Part shown: one piece after another, positions 1 through 11,620 of the stretch
Layout of the letters: each line of letters opens with the position of its first letter
Position numbering within the stretch: position 1 is the first letter of the stretch
DNA from: Archegozetes longisetosus
Taxonomy: Eukaryota > Arthropoda > Arachnida > Sarcoptiformes > Trhypochthoniidae
Assembly: GCA_018873245.2 (NCBI GenBank)
Contig: JAEMBT020000004.1
Coordinates: 5,876,573-5,940,572, forward strand
Direction of reading: 5' to 3'
Length of the DNA: 64,000 nt
The notes under the pieces: generated by a model
What the model was told of the DNA's origin: nothing
Databases searched by the model: none
The model's input: only the letters and a program-made list of their open reading frames with translations
Program-made: the position numbers and the translations under genes

Positions 1-561
1 ATGGGTGTCAGTACTGTATTGAGCACTGTGTTAATGGCCGACCAGTACTACCATTACATTCAGTCGTATTTCCAATTAATTGAGTGACACTTCGATTGGC
101 ATCACTTTTATCTCTGATAATAAGCCACATAAACAAAAACAGCGCATAATATTATGAATAAATGGCATTAAAATTTAGTTAACGAAAACAATTAATTGAT
201 TACTACTTAACCAATGAAAAGATGTGAGATTTAAGTCAGTAGTGTTTCGAAGACATGAATCCTTTTTCGGCATATATTTCGAAACCGATCTCAAAACTTT
301 GGATTAATTGACTGAATGTATTTAATTTGGATTATCGATCAATTAACTGGAAAAATGAATATCTAATAAACAATGGTTTGGTCTCATTATCAAAATTAAT
401 AATTGATTCAATTGTGTGACAAATCGATTGTTTTCAATTATTAATTGATTATTTGATTTTTGTGTCTATTTTCAAATATTCACATCGATAATAATTGACA
501 CCAAAATTTATTGGTTTTGTCTGGTTTCGGAAGAAATTTTATTTTTGAAAATTGATGACTA
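1..561. other. Upstream region of the CTTNBP2-like gene
   Basis: No coding sequence was recognised. The stretch is AT-rich and lies directly upstream of the first coding exon at 562. It presumably holds promoter or 5' UTR sequence. A TCAGT initiator-like motif occurs near position 60, but nothing is strong enough to call a start site. Confidence 0.4.
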
Positions 562-2728
562 ATGTCTTCTCGTGGAGGTGTAGGACGTGTTCAAATGACA
601 TCATCAGACAATTGCAACAGTGAGAAGGTGTCACTCACGAGCTCTACACTCAAAGTAGGATTGAATGCAATTTAGATTAGTTTAAATAAGTTATATCTTC
701 ATAGAATTTTCTAATAATTTATTGTAATGCTTTTCGTACCGATTTCTAATTGTTGTGTTGTTTTTGATTCCTAAATGATAGCGAAACCCGAAGATGGAAT
801 TGAGTAGATCTGATTTATTACGTTTATTGTCTATATTGGAGGGTGAATTACAGGCCAGAGAAATAGTGATCGCAGTTCTCAAAGCGGAACAAATCAAAAG
901 ATTATTGTATCCAAACAAGTCTACACCAAAAACTACTTTCAGCTCAAAGACTATTAAATTAAATGCGAGTGGAAGTGAGAGCTCCAATGTTCTCACTTAT
1001 TCTGATCCATGGAATGCACTTTCGAGGGATGCATTTGGCGCTTATGACCCATCCTTTGATAAGACAACTACTATAGCGTTGTTTAATATGAAAATGAGTC
1101 AATTGGAAACACTTATTTTGCAACAGAGAAAGGCTAGAAATAATTTAAAGGATCAGTTGAGGATCACTGAAACCAAATATAATAAAATTATTGAGGAATT
1201 AGAACAAGAGAAACGACTTAAAGAAAAAAATAGATCAACAAACGATCAGGAGTCGGATGGTGTGGTCGATTCACTGAATAAGAAATTAGAAAATGATATT
1301 AAGAAAATGGCTCAAACACTCGAACACGAAAAGTCTAGAGAAAAGCAAATTGTTTTATGTCTCTTATCTGAAAGAAAGCAACTGATTATCAAACTAATTG
1401 AAGAAAGACAGAGAAATGAAGAATTGTTGCAATTACTCAGCACTGAAAAGGGAAGAATAGCTGAAATGGTGGAAGGGTTAGAAGATGAGAGTAAAAGGTC
1501 TCTGCAACTGGAAGCAGAATTAGAAAAGTATTTGAGTGACTTTGAAGGTGAACGCGAAAAGTTTCGGAATCAATTGTCAGCTAGTGAGACACGAAATGCA
1601 GAATTGGCAGCAGAGGTGGATAGGCTTAGGGAAGAACTTGATAAGAATGAGAAAGGGGTTAATGTTAGTTTAGGTGAAGGCGTTCGCTCAGCTATAGTGA
1701 CTATGTCTTCATCATCGCGTGTTGTGCCAACAATCCCGTCAGTCTCAACAGTTAGTCACCCGCGTGCGAATCTCGCACATGCGGTTAGTCCTAAGCTGTT
1801 AACTAATACTAATTCAGCACAACCTCAACCGACAACAGCTAAATCTGCAACTAATGTAAAGGTATCGTCAACTCAAGGGCAACAACACTCATACGCAACA
1901 GTACAGCCAATCTCTTCCGTTAAAATGAATGCGACAATACCTCCGCCTCCCAGTATTCCCGCACCTCCTCCAAAGGCACTTATTAGTAGTAGCAGTAGTA
2001 AACCATTAGCAGCTAATCCACATTCTCAACAGACAGCTACTGTTAATCCGAATGCATTTCAAAATATGACTTACAATTTAGAGCCCATTACTCCAAAAAC
2101 AGCTACAACTCAGTCGAACCATTCGACTAATAATGTAAATCAAACGACGAATGCGTCACCACAACCGCAACAGCCGCAGCAACAACCACAGCAACAGCAA
2201 GTGCAGCAGCAGCAACAAACGGCAGCTAAAGTGACGGTTCAATTGAGTCAAACGGCAACAACTCAGTCAACACAACTTCAAAGTTCGCAACCTCCCATTC
2301 AACGTAAACTATCAGCAGGTGGTGTTGGTCGGGGTACGCCTCCTCCTATTCCACCGAATAAACCAGTTATCAAACCTGTTCTTCCGCCGCAAGCCCGCAA
2401 AGAAGTAAACTCGGCTAAAGTGATGCTGACTGGATCAACTGGCACTCCAGCCAAGATCGTGAGCGGCACTATTGGCGCTATCAACTCAACTATTGCTACA
2501 ACTGTGAGCACACAACCAAATAATATTAAAAACTCGACCACAATTGCTGCCAGTGATAATACAGGTGAGCAAAACAATTGCCAACCAATTAATAATATTG
2601 ATAATGAGAGCAACAGTAATAACGGGAGCGATAGTAACTCTAGTGTTGATTTGTTATGTCAAGAGTTAGAAAATTTTAATTCTTTATTAGTATCAATGGT
2701 TTCGACTGGTTCTAATAAAAGTAGTTGA
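562..2728 (+). CDS. CTTNBP2/CTTNBP2NL-like (nausicaa-type) coiled-coil protein, 2 exons
   Basis: Cortactin-binding protein 2 N-terminal family; relatives bind striatin/PP2A (STRIPAK) and cortactin and act at the actin cortex. Exons 562-654 and 782-2728 join in phase 0 (CTC AAA|gtagga ... gatag|CGA AAC), giving 679 aa. The start at 562 is the in-frame ATG of exon 1. An ATG at 794 would also open the frame, but it would lose 35 residues. The diagnostic block follows: SRSDLLRLLSILEGELQARE, then IVIAVLKAE and DPWNALSRDAF. A long coiled coil covers roughly residues 120-320. The C-terminal half is low complexity: Ser/Thr-rich, proline runs (IPPPPSIPAPPPK), a Gln-rich stretch near 2160-2220, and the family's RGTPPPIPPNKP motif. 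No ankyrin repeats are present, so it resembles the short CTTNBP2NL/insect form rather than full vertebrate CTTNBP2. The family call is firm; function is inferred from relatives. Confidence 0.88.
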
Positions 2729-4048
2729 AACCACTTATTTTTGATTTGTTTTTATTAATTTTTACTCTTTACATGACACCCAATTGTCTATCGAATGACT
2801 CTTATATAGGTTTGTCGTAAATCTATTTAATTTGAAAATTTCACTATTGTATTGACGAAACTATCATTTTGTTCAGAAATGATCCTTTATTTATGACTTT
2901 ATTTTTAATACTACTTTTACTTATAATTATAATTATTTGACTTATTGCATGGTTTTATCATGCATTTATGTTGTTTGTAATGTACTGTACATTAACTCAT
3001 AAATTGATTTTATAACCAAATATTTAATAATTAGTTTTAATCAATTATAAACCACAATAATTTATTTTCAATCCTTAATAAGTATAATTTGGTTATGTGT
3101 TAAATGCTTTGCTCATACGATCAAATTACTGTAAGTCTTACTTATCAACCATTTTATCTGTTATTAATACAAATTTTTCATTTCAATCGTTTATTTGATT
3201 TCGTGTAATTTCTTATTTAATATCAATTTCTAAGTTTCAGTCCATTCATAGAAAAGTTAGTTTTCATTTAGTTTTGGTCTCATTTTAAAAGTACTTTTGA
3301 GGTAAATCTAATCACTAAACAAACTGTGGGATAATTGTTAACTTTCTTGACTGTTATTTGGTTTTCTTATAGGTCGACATCAAGAAGTCTTATAACTGAT
3401 TCGATTCCATAAATTATTATCTCAATTGAATACTCGCATCTAATCGCACAAAAAGGATCACAAAACTCGCATTTTGTATAACATCTCGTCATGTCTACAG
3501 AAACAAAAGCTTTTTCTTCTTGTACATAAAAGTAATCTCAAAATGGTTTGAATTCGGACTAAATAGCTTTAGGAAAACCATAAAATTATGATAATTTAAA
3601 TAATCTTAAACTGCCTGAACGAAGATTTAGCTGAATTGTAAATATGCTTGAAACTAGATTGCAATCTATAAAAGTGTATTGTCAAATAAAAAGCAATAAA
3701 TTAATTGCAAAATTTGTTCACACATAGCGTGATTTCAATTTGGTTACTTGATCTCCACTTCGAACAGTTTGATTCAAATGGCAAAGCTGAAGTTATTATA
3801 ACTCTCCTATTGATTAATTGAAAATCGGGTTCAATATTTATGCAGAAATTCAACTATTTTGATATTCGAAATGGTTCTAAATTCGGAATATCATAACAAG
3901 AGTTTAATTCAAAAAGAAGTTACATTGTTTTGAGTTGAACTTTTCTAACTTACAATTTATAGCAACTACTAATCGAATGATAAGATTTTATTATTTAAAT
4001 TTAGGATCAATGTACAGCAAACATATCTGAGTTAAATTATTTCATATC
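2729..4048. other. Intergenic/3' UTR region between convergent genes
   Basis: No gene seen. AATAAA hexamers at 3685-3690 and 3695-3700 could end a long CTTNBP2-like transcript. A minus-strand AATAAA (TTTATT at 3987-3992) lies 57 bases beyond the NDUFB11 stop and is its likely poly(A) signal. Confidence 0.45.
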
Positions 4049-4710
4049 TTAGACATAGACCTCAGTGTCACCCAATTCTTCATCTGATGGCAATACGAGT
4101 TGGTTAGGATCAACCAAATTTTTGTCAATTAAAGGCAATCCCAATCTTTCTCTTCTATCGACTTCAAGATAGGCTTCTCTTATAGACCAATCGTTAAGAC
4201 TTTAAAACAAATAAAATATTTAAAGCTTTGAAAAAATTGTGATAGTGAAGACATACTTATAGTCAGGATAGTATACGAGAATATACGGCAATATAACGAA
4301 TCCTACTGTAACTAAGACGAAAAATGACAATCTATATAGATATCTGTCGTTTACCATGTCTCCGATATCATAACCATATGATACCCAATTCTAACAAATT
4401 CATCAAACAAAACATCTATCAATTACTTTTCGCCAACAGATCCTCAACCTTTCCATACCTTTTGTGACTCCACATCTGCAAACTCTTTCACTGTTTGTGG
4501 TCCTCGAGGCTGTCCTTCCATCAGTTCAGGAGTGAACGACTCAACTAAATCCTTCTTTTTTCCAGTCGTATTAATACAACGATTGAGTACAATTAGCGAA
4601 CAGTTATTCGTGTTTTTATTCAGTAGTTTATTTGCAATTAAAGGCATTCTTTGTTTCAGAGCATTCCGTATCAATTGATTTCGAAGAGACGCAAATATTA
4701 TGTTCGACAT
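4049..4710 (-). CDS. NDUFB11: NADH dehydrogenase (ubiquinone) 1 beta subcomplex subunit 11, mitochondrial; 3 exons
   Basis: Accessory subunit of the membrane arm of respiratory complex I in the inner mitochondrial membrane. The exons are 4459-4710, 4257-4390 and 4049-4199 (phase 0, then phase 2), giving 178 aa. The N-terminal ~60 residues are basic and Asn/Leu-rich, consistent with a mitochondrial presequence. Exon 2 carries the family core: NWVSYGYD, then one membrane segment (about residues 105-124, SFFVLVTVGFVILPYILVYY) ending in PDY. Exon 3 holds the matrix/intermembrane tail LNDWSIREAYLEVDRRERLG, then GLPLIDKNLVDP and a LPSDEE ending like that of vertebrate NDUFB11. It is slightly longer than the human protein, mostly at the N terminus. 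It is transcribed divergently from UXT across about 320 bases. Confidence 0.9.
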
Positions 4711-5033
4711 TATTATTAGTTTTGTTTTCTTTATTGAATTCTATAAACCGTTAGTTAATTATTGATTTAATTGAGAAAATATTTACAATTGTTTTTAATG
4801 TCTCAGTGTTTTTGTTTATACATAAATGCTTAACAATTATTTTAAACCATTTTGACGTTATTTATATTTCGATTGCATTTTGATAAGACTTTTAAATTCT
4901 GTGGAGTTAACCAAACATTGAACTGATTTCTGTTTTTCAATTCTATTGGAAATCTATTCAAATAATTTGTTAATTCATTGGATTTTCTATATTTTGCTTA
5001 GTTATAGTTAAAAATATTTGAAGACTTATTCAA
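4711..5033. promoter_or_regulatory. Shared divergent promoter region, NDUFB11 / UXT
   Basis: The two start codons sit 323 bases apart on opposite strands, so both promoters must lie here. No TATA box is evident, as is usual for housekeeping genes. Position is the only evidence. Confidence 0.45.
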
Positions 5034-5553
5034 ATGTCATCAGAGAAAGAAAATATTAATGAGAAGATCACAAAATACGAACATTTTGTTAACGAAGTTC
5101 TTAGAAATGATTTGAAGAAAGTTTTGGAACGACAAGAAGTGGTTTGTGAACAATTGGCTTCTTACTTACAAATTAAAGCTATTATCAAAGGCATTCAAGA
5201 GAACACTTGTGTTGAGTCTGATGACAGTCCGCTTAAAGTTCAATCGGATATCGGATCAAACTTTTACGTCCAATGTGTTGTGTATGACATCAGATATTCA
5301 TTTGTTTATATCAATTAATTGTTCTACTCGTTTTAAATATTTCTATCATTTCAGACCTGATCCCCAAAAGATCTTTGTACACACAGGAATGGGATTCTAT
5401 GTCGAGTTCACTCTCGAAGAAGCCATTAACTTCATCAATAAGAAGGAAAGTCTGCTGAATGATGAACTCAAAGAGTTGTCGAATCAGTCCTCAAGAATTA
5501 AGGCTAACATTAAATTAGTTATTAGTACAATTGCACAAATTAATCAGTTCTAA
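5034..5553 (+). CDS. UXT: UXT, prefoldin-like alpha-class subunit; 2 exons
   Basis: Alpha-class prefoldin-like protein; relatives belong to the URI1/R2TP prefoldin-like complex and act in chaperoning and transcription. The exons are 5034-5281 and 5355-5553, 148 aa. The junction GTT GT|gtatga ... tttcag|A CCT gives VQCVVPDPQKIFV, which matches the family's hairpin region. The first helix reads ITKYEHFVNEVLRNDLKKVL, the central beta hairpin is GSNFYVQCVV and VHTGMGFYVEFTLEEAINFI, and the second helix runs to the stop. Length is close to human UXT (157 aa). Reading through the intron gives an early stop, so splicing is required. Confidence 0.9.
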
Positions 5554-5580
5554 ACTTTTGTTTAGAACTTAAATTTTTCA

Positions 5581-5586
5581 AATAAA
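5581..5586 (+). terminator. Poly(A) signal AATAAA of UXT
   Basis: AATAAA lies 28 bases after the UXT stop codon, a compact 3' UTR typical of this gene-dense part of the window. Confidence 0.6.
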
Positions 5587-6922
5587 TTATTTGTTAATTT
5601 TATACAAAATCATTTAAATCTGTTTAATTTCAATTTATATTGATTCCTTAGAAAAAACTCTTAATAAATAAATAAATGATAATCTGAAATAATAACTGCA
5701 GTGTGTTTCATGTATTTTAATATAGATTTACGATCTTATAACCCCAGAACTAAATTATAGAACGAAGACCAAGTAATTATAGAATTTGATGAAAAGTGTC
5801 TCATTTTAATAAGAAATCTTCAAAATTGTTTGCCCTAAGTTTTCATCGAATCATCTCAAATATCCTCTGAGTTATTGCAGCTCAAAATTGAGTGTCTAAG
5901 CTTTTATGGGATTATGTGTTTTAATTTAATTTTTTAATAAAACTGAATACGTATTATTTAAGTAGAGAATAAGAATAATTCTCATTATATAAACTCTAAC
6001 TATTCGAGATTATAATTTATAGGTATACTAACTATCATATTTTATAGTGAGTTAAATTTCGACACGAATTTCATTAACAATTATAAGTTTTTAAATGTAT
6101 AATTGCAATAAAATTGTTATTATACTGTTATATCGTATATATTATCTTGTTAATATATTGTTCTTACAATTGAGACAAAAAGTTGTTATAACCGGAATCC
6201 CATAGAAAATCTTAAACATTTAATTCTAAACTGCAATAATTGAGATGATATTTTCAATAATTTGATGAAATTTTAGGCTATATAATTTTAAATATTCCTT
6301 TTTAGACAAGACACTTTTCATTAAATTCTATAGTCTAATTATTGAGTTATAAGATCTTAATTCTGTATCAAAATATATTAAAAATACTATATAAACAAAT
6401 TTGGTTTAGAATTATTTATAATTTCTGTAACTTTTTAAACTATGGTCTCAATTCTGGATCTCATTTGAGTCACAATTATTCTCAAACTGACTAAAAAGAA
6501 ACAACTTTTGAAAACTATTGAACAAAACCAATCAGAATTGAGATAGAGTGGATACTGTTGTTGAATAACAAAAGCTAAAGTTTTGAAAAGTTAAAGCTAT
6601 AGAATCGGTATATAAAAAATGAATTTAGAGTTCAATTTTGAGAGAATGATAAAAATGATAAGATATAGAAAAACTCGTTATTTTTATTAGTACTAATTGA
6701 AAGAAATGATTGTGATTGAAAACTGTTTACAATAAATCGTTAGAAGAGGCAAAAAAGCGCTCTTCCATTGGATAAGTGATTGTAAAAGAGTATAGAAATA
6801 GAGAATAGAGAATACGGTATAAGAGTTATTGAATAGAGTATTTGTGGAGAGAAGGGGAGGAATAGGAGATCGGATCGCAGAGAGTTTTTCGACTGTAGTC
6901 GTATTCGCGGTTGTGTTGAGTC

Positions 6923-6944
6923 AGAGAGAGAGAGAGAGAGAGAG
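6923..6944. repeat. (AG)11 microsatellite
   Basis: Perfect AG dinucleotide run. GAGA tracts are common near arthropod promoters, and this one lies beside the candidate 5' UTR exon upstream of the HMGA-like gene. Confidence 0.85.
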
Positions 6945-7219
6945 TCGCATAGTGTGTATAGCATAGAGTGTATAGTATAGTCTGTTTATCTGAAACTTGC
7001 TAACTCTGTCTTAACTGACTTTTCCATCAAAATAAGTTCGTTAATTTCTTGGATTTTTGGTAAGTTCTAATAATTTTTGTCACGCTTTATTTATTTATTA
7101 TAAGTCTAACTGATATGAAGCAAAATTGCTGTGATAAATAACCTTGGATTGAATAAGAGGATTGAATACTAAATGGATGAAAAAGTGAATTCTTTGTGTG
7201 TTATTCGTAATTTGGGCGC

Positions 7220-7262
7220 CATTGCATTGGATTGCATTGAATGCAGTGAATGCATTGAATGC
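7220..7262. repeat. Imperfect tandem repeat of a TGCATTGAAT-like unit
   Basis: About four degenerate 10-base units (attgcattgg, attgcattga, atgcagtgaa, tgcattgaat). It resembles a decayed short tandem array; no coding sense. Confidence 0.5.
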
Positions 7263-8189
7263 GTTTGGTAGAGTTGTGCTTAGGGTTGGATTTGAATAAG
7301 GCTAACGTTCAGAGTACTGGTTCTGTTTTGCACTCAATCCTACTATTAGAGAACTGTTAACTCAAATGTTAACTCCTTTTTTAAGCTTTCCATCCGATCA
7401 ACGCTTTAAATCTCATTCCTATCATTTCTTACTCTATTTGCTTTTATATCGTTCAGATTCTATGTTTAAATCATTGATTAACTTAATCAATATTGTTTCA
7501 ATTTTTTATTTCTGACCTGTTTTATCAAAAAAATTCAATTTTAAACAATAAGCTGAAAGTTGTCAAAAGCAAGAATCAAATGAAAATCTGCTAAAGCTCT
7601 CAAACTTTCATCTTTCATGTTCTCTATGAGAACATTAAGACAAATCAATAGATGAGCGCAGAGTCAATCATTTAGAAAAGATGATTAATTTTACAAACAA
7701 TTTGATAATTAGATGCGATTTCGATCTTAAGAGATGCATCACTTTGTTGAGCGTGACTAAACACATTGAGTTTGAGTCTAATTAAATTTCTTACTCTATA
7801 ATTAAGTTTTAGCGATACATTCATTGAGCTCTCGGTGCAGTTAACTCAACTCAATGTGGATTGCTCCAAATCTATATCTCATTTAATTAACTTATGTGTT
7901 GCATAATAAAGTCAGATCATTACAGCTTTTCATATTATTTTCAAATAATTTATTAAATGTTTTCCATAATTTATCAAATGGTTTGCTATAATTGTCAAAC
8001 TTGATTCTGTTGTAAAACAAGTGATATACCAATAAACTTGAGAGATTTCAGTATCAGTTTGCTCAAACATTACTATCAACTTTAGATTTTTTATTGAGCT
8101 TTAAAAGTATTTGATATTGATTTAGAAGATATTTTTATTGTAGCGTCTGCTATGTTTGTTCAAGGCGTTTATACTTCTATGTGTCAAAC

Positions 8190-8470
8190 GCACAACCGTA
8201 GCCAGAGGATCCAAGGGCTATAGCCCCCCTAGAGATTTTCACAAGATTCTAGTGTAGGTCTCTACTCAAAGAAAATCACACATCAAAACTCTGAGCTTTA
8301 TTTAATGCATCAATCGACTACTTGCTGTCATACATTAATAGAATATTTGATAACAAATTAACAGATGTATTAGTGTTGATATGCGTTTGCCAACACAGAT
8401 CAGAGCATTCAGATTCAGGTTTAGCCCCCCCCTTCAGACCGAAAATGCTAGCTGCAACATTGGTCAAATG
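8190..8470. mobile_element. Degenerate transposon-like fragment with TAGCCCCCC motifs
   Basis: Two similar tracts occur about 200 bases apart: a C6 run after GGCTATAG near 8220 and a C7 run after GGTTTAG near 8424, each followed by AGA/GAN TTTT-like sequence. C-rich islands of this kind in AT-rich DNA often mark old transposon copies. No open transposase frame remains and no family is assigned. Confidence 0.3.
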
Positions 8471-9066
8471 TTTAGAAAAGAAAGAAAATCGAATGAAAGT
8501 GACAATTTTGCTAATTTAGCATTCTATCAATGATCGAGTCAATAATAATTCGAGTTTATATCAGATGAAAGATTAGGCAATCGCTAGTAAAACAAGATTG
8601 AGTTTCACTTAGCTTTCAGTTGCGCTCAATTCTGAATAGTCTGAAGGGAGAGTGTGACCACTGAGAGAATGACTTCGTATTTGTCCAAATTCATAGCAGG
8701 GTCATATAATAGACTTAATGCTAATTCGAAGCTTCTATGAAAAGCTTGTCAGCCCATCAGAGCTTCCGAGCTACTGTTGATCGTAATTTTGCTTTTATTT
8801 AATTTTCAGCTTATCTCTCGTGACATGATGGAAGATTAATTTTTTAAAGCTAATAAATGAATCACGTTTGAATTTAGTTATCTTAAAATTTAAATAATCA
8901 AAAGCTCAAAATTGTATGTTCAGTTTAAAGTTATATAAAATCAGTGCTCAGTGAATGCTTAGTGACTAAGTTATATAGTCATTTTAACAAATCAAATTAA
9001 TCAATTCATATGACAGTACGTGATATGCGAAGGCTAGAAAATAATATCTACCACCGAGACAAACAT

Positions 9067-9222
9067 GCGTTTTGTGTTGGCACCGACATCAGTCAATGAT
9101 TTTATACCAGAAAATAAGCAAATAGAAAGTCAGACTCATTTAGCCAGTAATTGTCAAACTTTATTATTGCTTGTTTTCTCATTTCGAATCAATGACTGAT
9201 GTTTGATCCTACACAAAAAGCA
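9067..9222. mobile_element. Foldback/MITE-like element
   Basis: The two halves are imperfect inverted complements over roughly 55 bases. The left arm contains GCGTTTTGTGTTGG and ACATCAGTCAATGATT; the right arm contains AATCAATGACTGATGT and ACACAAAAAGC. The small spacer has no coding capacity. No clear target-site duplication was found. Confidence 0.55.
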
Positions 9223-9915
9223 ACTTAGTTTCCTTCTTAATAATAACTTTTATAGCACTAATAGTGTAGCCATTTTAGTTGAACGGGTTCTCAATCTTAA
9301 GATTTCCTACTGAGCGCTTTATGACCTAACCTAAGCACACTCGAAGGTCAATCTGAATGAACTCTTGTAGAAGTGAATTTTGAAGAATATATAGAACAGT
9401 CGCAAATTGATTCACGTCTTATTAGTTGTGATGTGAATTAATTTTATTGGAATATGTTATAGTGACAATCAAATAAAGGATGAATTGAGGAATAACACTT
9501 CTCACAATTCAACTATATTATTCTCTCACAAAAGTATTGGTCAATGCTCATCAAACAGATAAGAGAAAGTACAAAACCATCCAAATATACCAAAATAAGA
9601 TTCAATAGATTAGCCTTTCCACACACTAATTCAAGTTCATTCACTTCAAACTTTTAGTTTGTGTCCATCAGTTCGATTGACAAATATATTTCAATACTAG
9701 TCCTCATGTGAATTGAGGTGAGAAATGATTAACTCGTAAGCCTGGAATACTCAACACATTTAGAGCACTGCCTTTCACAAAATCTATGCTTAATGTTAAT
9801 GAATATAAAATAGCTGACATTTACAAAGTTGTGACGTACATAAATTGATTGAAATTAACATTAGCGATTGATAAACTGTTTAATCAAAGGCTCTCCTAAC
9901 AATTCGTCAAACGAA

Positions 9916-10922
9916 ATGGGAGATGACTCTGGAGACAAACGCGGTCGCGGAAGACCGAGAAAGCAAGACGTGGGCTCTTCTGACGCTTCGGACTCAGTCG
10001 AAGAGAAGAAAGGCGGACGTGGACGTCCTCGTAAGGCAGCAGAAGCAGCTTCGGCTGCAGTGAAGGATCAAAGCAACAGAGATGATGATGGAGAGCCCAA
10101 AGCAAAGAGAGGACGCGGACGACCAAAGGGCTCGACCGGCAAGAAGAGAAAGAGGGGGAAGAGCCGCTTCAGCTAAGAAGCGAGGAAAGAGTGCCAAAGG
10201 TTTAACATATTATTTTAATGATTTTCACTCATATTTTAGACCAATGATCGTGCATGAAGATTGAACTCTCAATGCTTTGACAAGTCTCTCACTCTATAAA
10301 TTCAAAACCAACCACATTCTCTCACTCTATAAATTCAAAACCAACCACATGGTCGATGATCGACAGAATAGGACATTTATTACTGAAACTTATTAGAATT
10401 AGATTTCTTAAAACTGAAGCTATCTCAGTCTTTATCTCATTTGTGAAGGGTTAGGTTAGATTAGATAAAGGATTTGTTCTAGAGTAGTCGCCAGAATAAT
10501 TTGAAGTTTCAAATTCTTATCATGCTTTTCAATATCATATTTTCACAAATCAGTTTATATATAGATGCATGTTAGAAAAGACTTTCATTTGTTTGAAATA
10601 ATCAACTTTTATATACTTATTATCACTTCATTTAGTTTCTAGTACTTCAAATTTATGAAAGTTCAAAACGAGATCTAAGGTCTAATTTAACTTACCAAAT
10701 GGTATTTAGTTAGTTCTTGATTCAATCTTTTGATTTCATAAGACCAAAGTTTTTTTATCGATTCTCACAAATAAGCTTTTGATTAATATTATATTAGCTC
10801 TAAATTAGTTTTGATCATCAAAAATGACTGAAGATTTGAATTAATGATAAAGTCTATATATTTATATTCTTATAGCAACATCCGGTGGTGATACTGGAGC
10901 CGAAGATTTTGGAGGCGATTAG
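9916..10922 (+). CDS. HMGA-like AT-hook chromatin protein, 2 coding exons, with an apparent +1 frameshift
   Basis: A small, highly charged nuclear protein with three AT-hooks (KRGRGRPRK, GGRGRPRK, KRGRGRPKG), the minor-groove DNA-binding motif of HMGA proteins. The exons are 9916-10199 and 10876-10922 (AAA G|gtttaa ... tatag|CA ACA). The start is the ATG opening MGDDSGDKRGRGRPRK. The annotated bases sum to 331, one more than a multiple of three. The first frame stops at 10176 just after a run of five G (10154-10158). Dropping one G from the count would continue into a basic RAASAKKRGKSAK tail and an acidic GAEDFGGD end in exon 2, for 109 aa, the size of vertebrate HMGA. The extra base could be a sequencing/assembly error, an allele or true truncation. 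The donor gtttaa is weak. Confidence 0.75.
10285..10350. repeat. Perfect tandem duplication of a 33-base unit
   Basis: Two identical copies, 10285-10317 and 10318-10350, each starting TCTCTCACTCTATAAATTCA. They lie in the intron of the HMGA-like gene. Confidence 0.9.
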
Positions 10923-11620
10923 CACAAACTCGAAGCATTGTGTATATTCACTAAACATCATTAATATTAATGCATTGCTTCAATAATACGTCATTATGAA
11001 AGTGAAATTCAAATTCTCATGAGTCGCAAGCACCTAATCAGCAGCACTTTTAGATATAATAATTTTTTAGCTCACTCTTGCCATATTTAGTTCTAAATGT
11101 AATACTTATATAATTATGATCTGATTTTTTATTGTCATTCAGTTGCCATTAATTTTACATTCAGTGTCAAATCGTATCACAATTCGTAACCATTTAGTCG
11201 TGTTCCTTATTTCATAATTCATAGATTCAAATCATACATAAGTATATATTATTATAAATAAGTTTAAACCGCATTTGATGTCATACTTAACCACAAGAAT
11301 GTATTGTAAATTTTTGCGTAAGAGAATGAATGACTTATTGAATAACTAGAACAATCATATGATTGTATTAATGATATCATAATATGTCATTTTAGTGATT
11401 ACAACAACAATTTAAATAAATGCAAAAATTAGTACTCATTTTCACTCTAATTCTTATTCGAAAACGTCTGGACTTAAAATTAAACAACAATAGGATCTGA
11501 AGGTTAGACTAAATTATAAAATCACAGCTCAGTGGAATATAAATGTCTGAGTCAATAAAATATATATTAATTATGTTTAACAATGGTTTTGGCACAAAAA
11601 ATAAACAAACAACTAGACAT

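Larger units (their letters stand above)
5587..9915. other. Gene-poor region with possible 5' UTR exon of the HMGA-like gene
   Basis: No protein-coding gene is supported here. A less AT-rich stretch with a (AG) tract (about 6840-6960) precedes a good splice donor (TTTTTG|gtaagttc, GT at 7060-7061). A matching acceptor (aacattag at 9864) sits 51 bases before the HMGA-like start codon. A non-coding first exon around 6860-7059 spliced to 9865 is therefore plausible but unproven. The rest holds repeat fragments listed separately and otherwise nothing I can identify. Confidence 0.35.

Noticed and set aside
6740-6964. Minus-strand open frame rich in Ser/Leu
   Set aside because: Created by the (AG) repeat and AT-rich sequence; no family similarity and no splice context.
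10440-10470. GGTTAGGTTAGATTAG, considered as an interstitial arthropod telomere repeat (TTAGG)n
   Set aside because: Fewer than three exact units; too short to distinguish from chance.
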